Part shown: in pieces, positions 60,387 through 63,500 of the stretch
Numbering within the stretch: position 1 is the first letter of the stretch
Layout: every line of letters starts with the position of its first letter
NCBI GenBank assembly: GCA_016946835.1
Contig: JACVTC010000016.1
Location: 324,001-387,500, forward strand
Direction of reading: 5' to 3'
Origin: Neocallimastix lanati (nom. inval.)
Taxonomy: Eukaryota > Neocallimastigomycota > Neocallimastigomycetes > Neocallimastigales > Neocallimastigaceae
DNA length: 63,500 bases
Made by a program: the position numbers and the translations under genes
The notes under the pieces: model-generated
Told to the model about the DNA's origin: nothing
The model's input: only the letters and a program-made list of their open reading frames with translations
Database searches by the model: none

Positions 60387-61837
60387 ATGAATGAATTAGG
60401 TATGCTTTAGTAGAAAATTTTTAATGATTTAAATATGAAAATATTAGTTTATGAAAAGCAATATTCAAATTCATTATAAAACCAAAAATATATATAAATT
60501 TAAATATATTAAACAGTATATATATTATTAATCACTTTTAATAGATGCACTTTTAAAGGAATTAAATGATCCAAGATCATCCTACACCCAATCGGCTATT
60601 ATGAATAATCCAGACATGACGGGAACTCCAATGTTCAATAATATGAAATTCCAACAACAAGAACCATCTCCAGAGCAGTCACCAATGAAAACACCAATGA
60701 AATCACCAATGAATTCAAATTTAGGAATGAATCAATATCAACAAATGATGTCACCAAGTCTTAGAAATCAACAATCTACAGGTATATAAAATATTTATAT
60801 GAATTTTTTAAAAAAATTATATATTTGAAATTTAAAAATGAACTTAAATTGTTAATAATGCTTATTATTTTATATTAATATTATATATGTATTTTTGTTA
60901 ATAAAAATTTTTAGAAATGAAATCCCAACAAAACATACCATATTCATCACAAAAGTCAAATTTAAATAAATTAAATAGTCCAAGTTTGAATGCGTTAAAT
61001 AGTCCTAGTATTAATAAAACTGAAGAAATGAAAAAAAGTAAAAGTACACCAGAATTATCACCACCACATACAAAAAGTAATTCACAAGGTCAAAAACAAG
61101 TAAGAAAAATTATATGTGCAACATGTAAAGGACAAATTAAAGGAAAAGTTGTTTCTTGTCTCGGTAAAACATGGCATCCAGAACACTTTATTTGTCAAGC
61201 TGGATGTAAAAAATTATTAGATCCAAATAGATTCTTTGAAAAGAATAACTTACCATGTTGTGAAAATTGTCATCGTGAATCATTCGTTCCAAGATGTGCC
61301 TACTGTGGTGATGTTATAACTGAAAAATGTATTACTGCTTTAGGTACTACATGGCATACCGATCACTTCTTTTGTTGTCAATGTGCCGTTCAATTTCCAG
61401 CTGGTAGTGGTTTCTTAGAAAAAGATGGTAAAGCTTATTGTGAAAGAGATTATTACCGTTTATTTGCTACTCGTTGTGGTAAATGTGGTGAAATTATTGT
61501 AGGAGAATATATTTCTGCTTTAGGTAAAGAATGGCATAATAAATGTTTCACTTGTAAGGAATGTGGTTGTTCATTCCCAACTGAAAGTTTCTATGAATAT
61601 AAGGGAATGCCATATTGTGAAACTCACTATCATTTAAAGCGTGGTTCATTATGTTCACGTTGTAATAAACCAATTGTTGGACGTTGTATTTCAGCGTCAG
61701 GTAAAAAGTATCATCCAGATCACTTTACTTGTGTTAAATGTAATAAATTATTAGCCACTGGTAATATGGATGATGAATATAAAGAAGTTAATGGACATCC
61801 ATTCTGTGGTAATTGTGCTACAAGAATAAGATTCTAA
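60387..61837 (+). CDS. Paxillin-like LD/LIM adaptor protein (390 aa, 3 exons, four LIM domains)
   Basis: Exons are 60387-60399 (only 13 nt), 60545-60781 and 60915-61837, with GTATGC/GTATAT donors and TAG acceptors. The joined frame opens MNELDALLKELNDPRSS. LDALLKEL is a paxillin LD motif, the short helix that binds FAK- or vinculin-like partners in animals, and the intron 1 junction falls inside it. A Met/Pro/Ser/Gln-rich linker follows to about residue 150. Four LIM zinc-binding domains begin at about 151, 211, 270 and 329 (CATCKGQ, CAYCGDV, CGKCGEI, CSRCNKP), each with the WH or YH and closing Cys/His residues. Paxillin-family proteins are scaffolds linking adhesion sites, Rho signalling and actin. 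The size is close to short paxillins such as Hic-5 or leupaxin. Without the tiny first exon the LD motif would be lost, which supports this start. Confidence 0.9.
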
Positions 61838-63001
61838 ATAAATTAAACAAAATAAATTTTCAAATATTTCAAATACTATTTAAAAATAAAACTTTTTTAT
61901 AAATATATAAATATATGAATTATCGATTTTTAATAAATATTAAAAAAAAAAAAAAAAAAAAATTATTTATATATAATATATACTAATAAAAATTTTATTA
62001 AATTTATTTAAGTTTTTTTTTATCAAAAAAAAAAAAGAAAAATAAAAAAAATAAAAATAAAAAAAATAAAAATTGAAAAATAAAAATAAAAAAAAAGATA
62101 ATAAAATATAATTATAAAATATTAAAAATAATAATAATAATAATAAACTAAAATGAAATATATATAATACATTAAAGTTTATTAAAAAAAATTATTGTAA
62201 AAATAATGGTATTAATACCTTTTTAATTAAAAAGAAAAGAAAAATATGAATTTTTTTTTTTTTTTTTTGAAGTATTATTATCATTTTTATAATTTTAATT
62301 TTTATAATTATTTATTTATTTATTTTTTTTTTTTTTTTTTTTTTTTTTTATTTTTATTTTTATTTATTTATTTATTATTATTATTTTATTAAATGGTTTA
62401 ATAGAAGAAAAAATAATATTTTTTATTATAATAAAAATAAATATATATATATATTTAAGATAGTAAATATGAATTATAAATAAACCATTATAATAAAAAG
62501 TAATAGTAATAATATAATAATATAGTAATGATAAAAAAAAAAAGATAAAAAGTATAATAATAGAAAATAGTAGTTAAAAAAAAAAAAAAAAAACTTTATA
62601 CAGTCAATAATAGATCTATTCTTTTTTTTTTTTTCATTTATTTATTTATATATATATATATTTAGATTATTAAATATTAAATATATAAAACCATTCAACA
62701 GCATACAAAATAAAATAAAATAAAAATAAAAATAAAAAAATAGAATTAAAAATAAAAAATAAAATAGAAAAATAGAAAAATAGAATTAAAAATAAAAATA
62801 AAAATTAGAATAAAAATTAAATGAAATAAAAAAAAAAATAAAAAAAAATAAAAAAAATAAAAAAATAAAAAAAAATATATATATATAATATAATATAAAA
62901 TATAAAATATAAAATATAAAATATAGATATAAAATATAAAATATAAAATATAAAATAAAAATAAAAAATAAAAAGTAAAAATAAAAATAAAAATAAAAAT
63001 G

Positions 63002-63050
<49 letters not shown>

Positions 63051-63500
63051 TCTTTTGATTAGGTTAATTTTTTTAATCTATTATATATGTACATGTAATA
63101 AATATAGAGAGAACGTTTTTTTTTTTTTTTTATTATATACAGACTTTTTTTTCTTTTAGTATTATTTTTTTTTCTTTTATAGTGTATTTTTTTTTGTATT
63201 TAATAATTATAAATAAAGTATAAAAATTTTTTCAAGTTTACAAAATCAAATTTTTTTACATTTTTTACATAGGATTCAATTATTAATTATATTAAATTGT
63301 ATTTGTAAAAATTTTTTATAAAAAAAAAAAAAAAAAAAGAATTTGATTGTAATTAAATTTTTAATATAAATTTTTTTTTATTATTATTTATCAAAAATTA
63401 TTTTAAAACTTTAAATAAATATGTTAATTCTTTAAATAAATATGCTATGTCTTATGAATGGAATATCTATGAATGAACAAATACAATGAATAATAACTAT
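61838..63500. other. AT-rich DNA downstream of the paxillin-like gene
   Basis: Poly(A) and poly(T) tracts (a run of about 48 A at 63001-63048), TAAAATATAAAATATA repeats (62880-62960) and AAATAAAAATAAAA arrays. No gene is seen. Confidence 0.6.

Overview
This is an extremely AT-rich eukaryotic nuclear window. Non-coding stretches look roughly 85-95% A+T, with long homopolymers and micro/minisatellites. Three features point to an early-diverging fungus, most likely an anaerobic gut fungus (Neocallimastigomycota): a velvet-domain regulator with a huge asparagine-rich tail, a secreted protein with five hevein-type chitin-binding (CBM18) modules on Asn/Thr linkers, and short AT-rich introns (GTAAAT/GTAAGT...TAG). 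The assignment is inference from content; no species marker gene is present.

Layout. (1) 1-4.24 kb: the left part of a Ty3/Gypsy-like LTR retrotransposon on the minus strand (protease part of pol, gag, a long structured leader, a candidate primer-binding site and a candidate 5' LTR). (2) 4.25-4.41 kb: a tRNA-Ser(TGA) / tRNA-Cys(GCA) pair only 9 nt apart. (3) 4.44-9.8 kb: a 2-kb minisatellite, then three tandemly amplified copies of a SINE-like repeat. (4) 9.8-18.7 kb: gene-poor AT-rich DNA with one more SINE-like copy at 14.8 kb. (5) 18.75-23.85 kb: five-exon velvet gene. (6) 24.9-27.4 kb: badly decayed LINE sequence split by homopolymer tracts. (7) 27.4-41.4 kb: gene desert with a complete SINE (33.1-33.7 kb, 14-bp target-site duplication) and two unassigned GC-richer islands. 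(8) 41.47-44.15 kb: three-exon secreted purple-acid-phosphatase-like metallophosphoesterase fused to five CBM18 modules. (9) 44.9-54.8 kb: nested, same-orientation, 5'-truncated LINE insertions of two subfamilies, with identifiable target-site duplications, followed by a decayed endonuclease portion. (10) 55-60.3 kb: AT-rich DNA with several near-perfect palindromes, the largest 171 bp. (11) 60.39-61.84 kb: three-exon paxillin-like gene (one LD motif plus four LIM domains). (12) 61.84-63.5 kb: AT-rich flank.

The three host protein genes are far apart and unrelated in job (developmental transcription control, a secreted hydrolase, a cytoskeletal adaptor), so there is no gene cluster or operon. 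The most informative biology is in the mobile DNA: a canonical -1 frameshift signal with a predicted pseudoknot between gag and pol, a SINE family whose 3' end resembles the resident LINE, and a LINE nest whose insertion order can be read from its duplications. All exon boundaries, repeat edges and RNA structures were derived by eye from the sequence; no database search or folding program was run.
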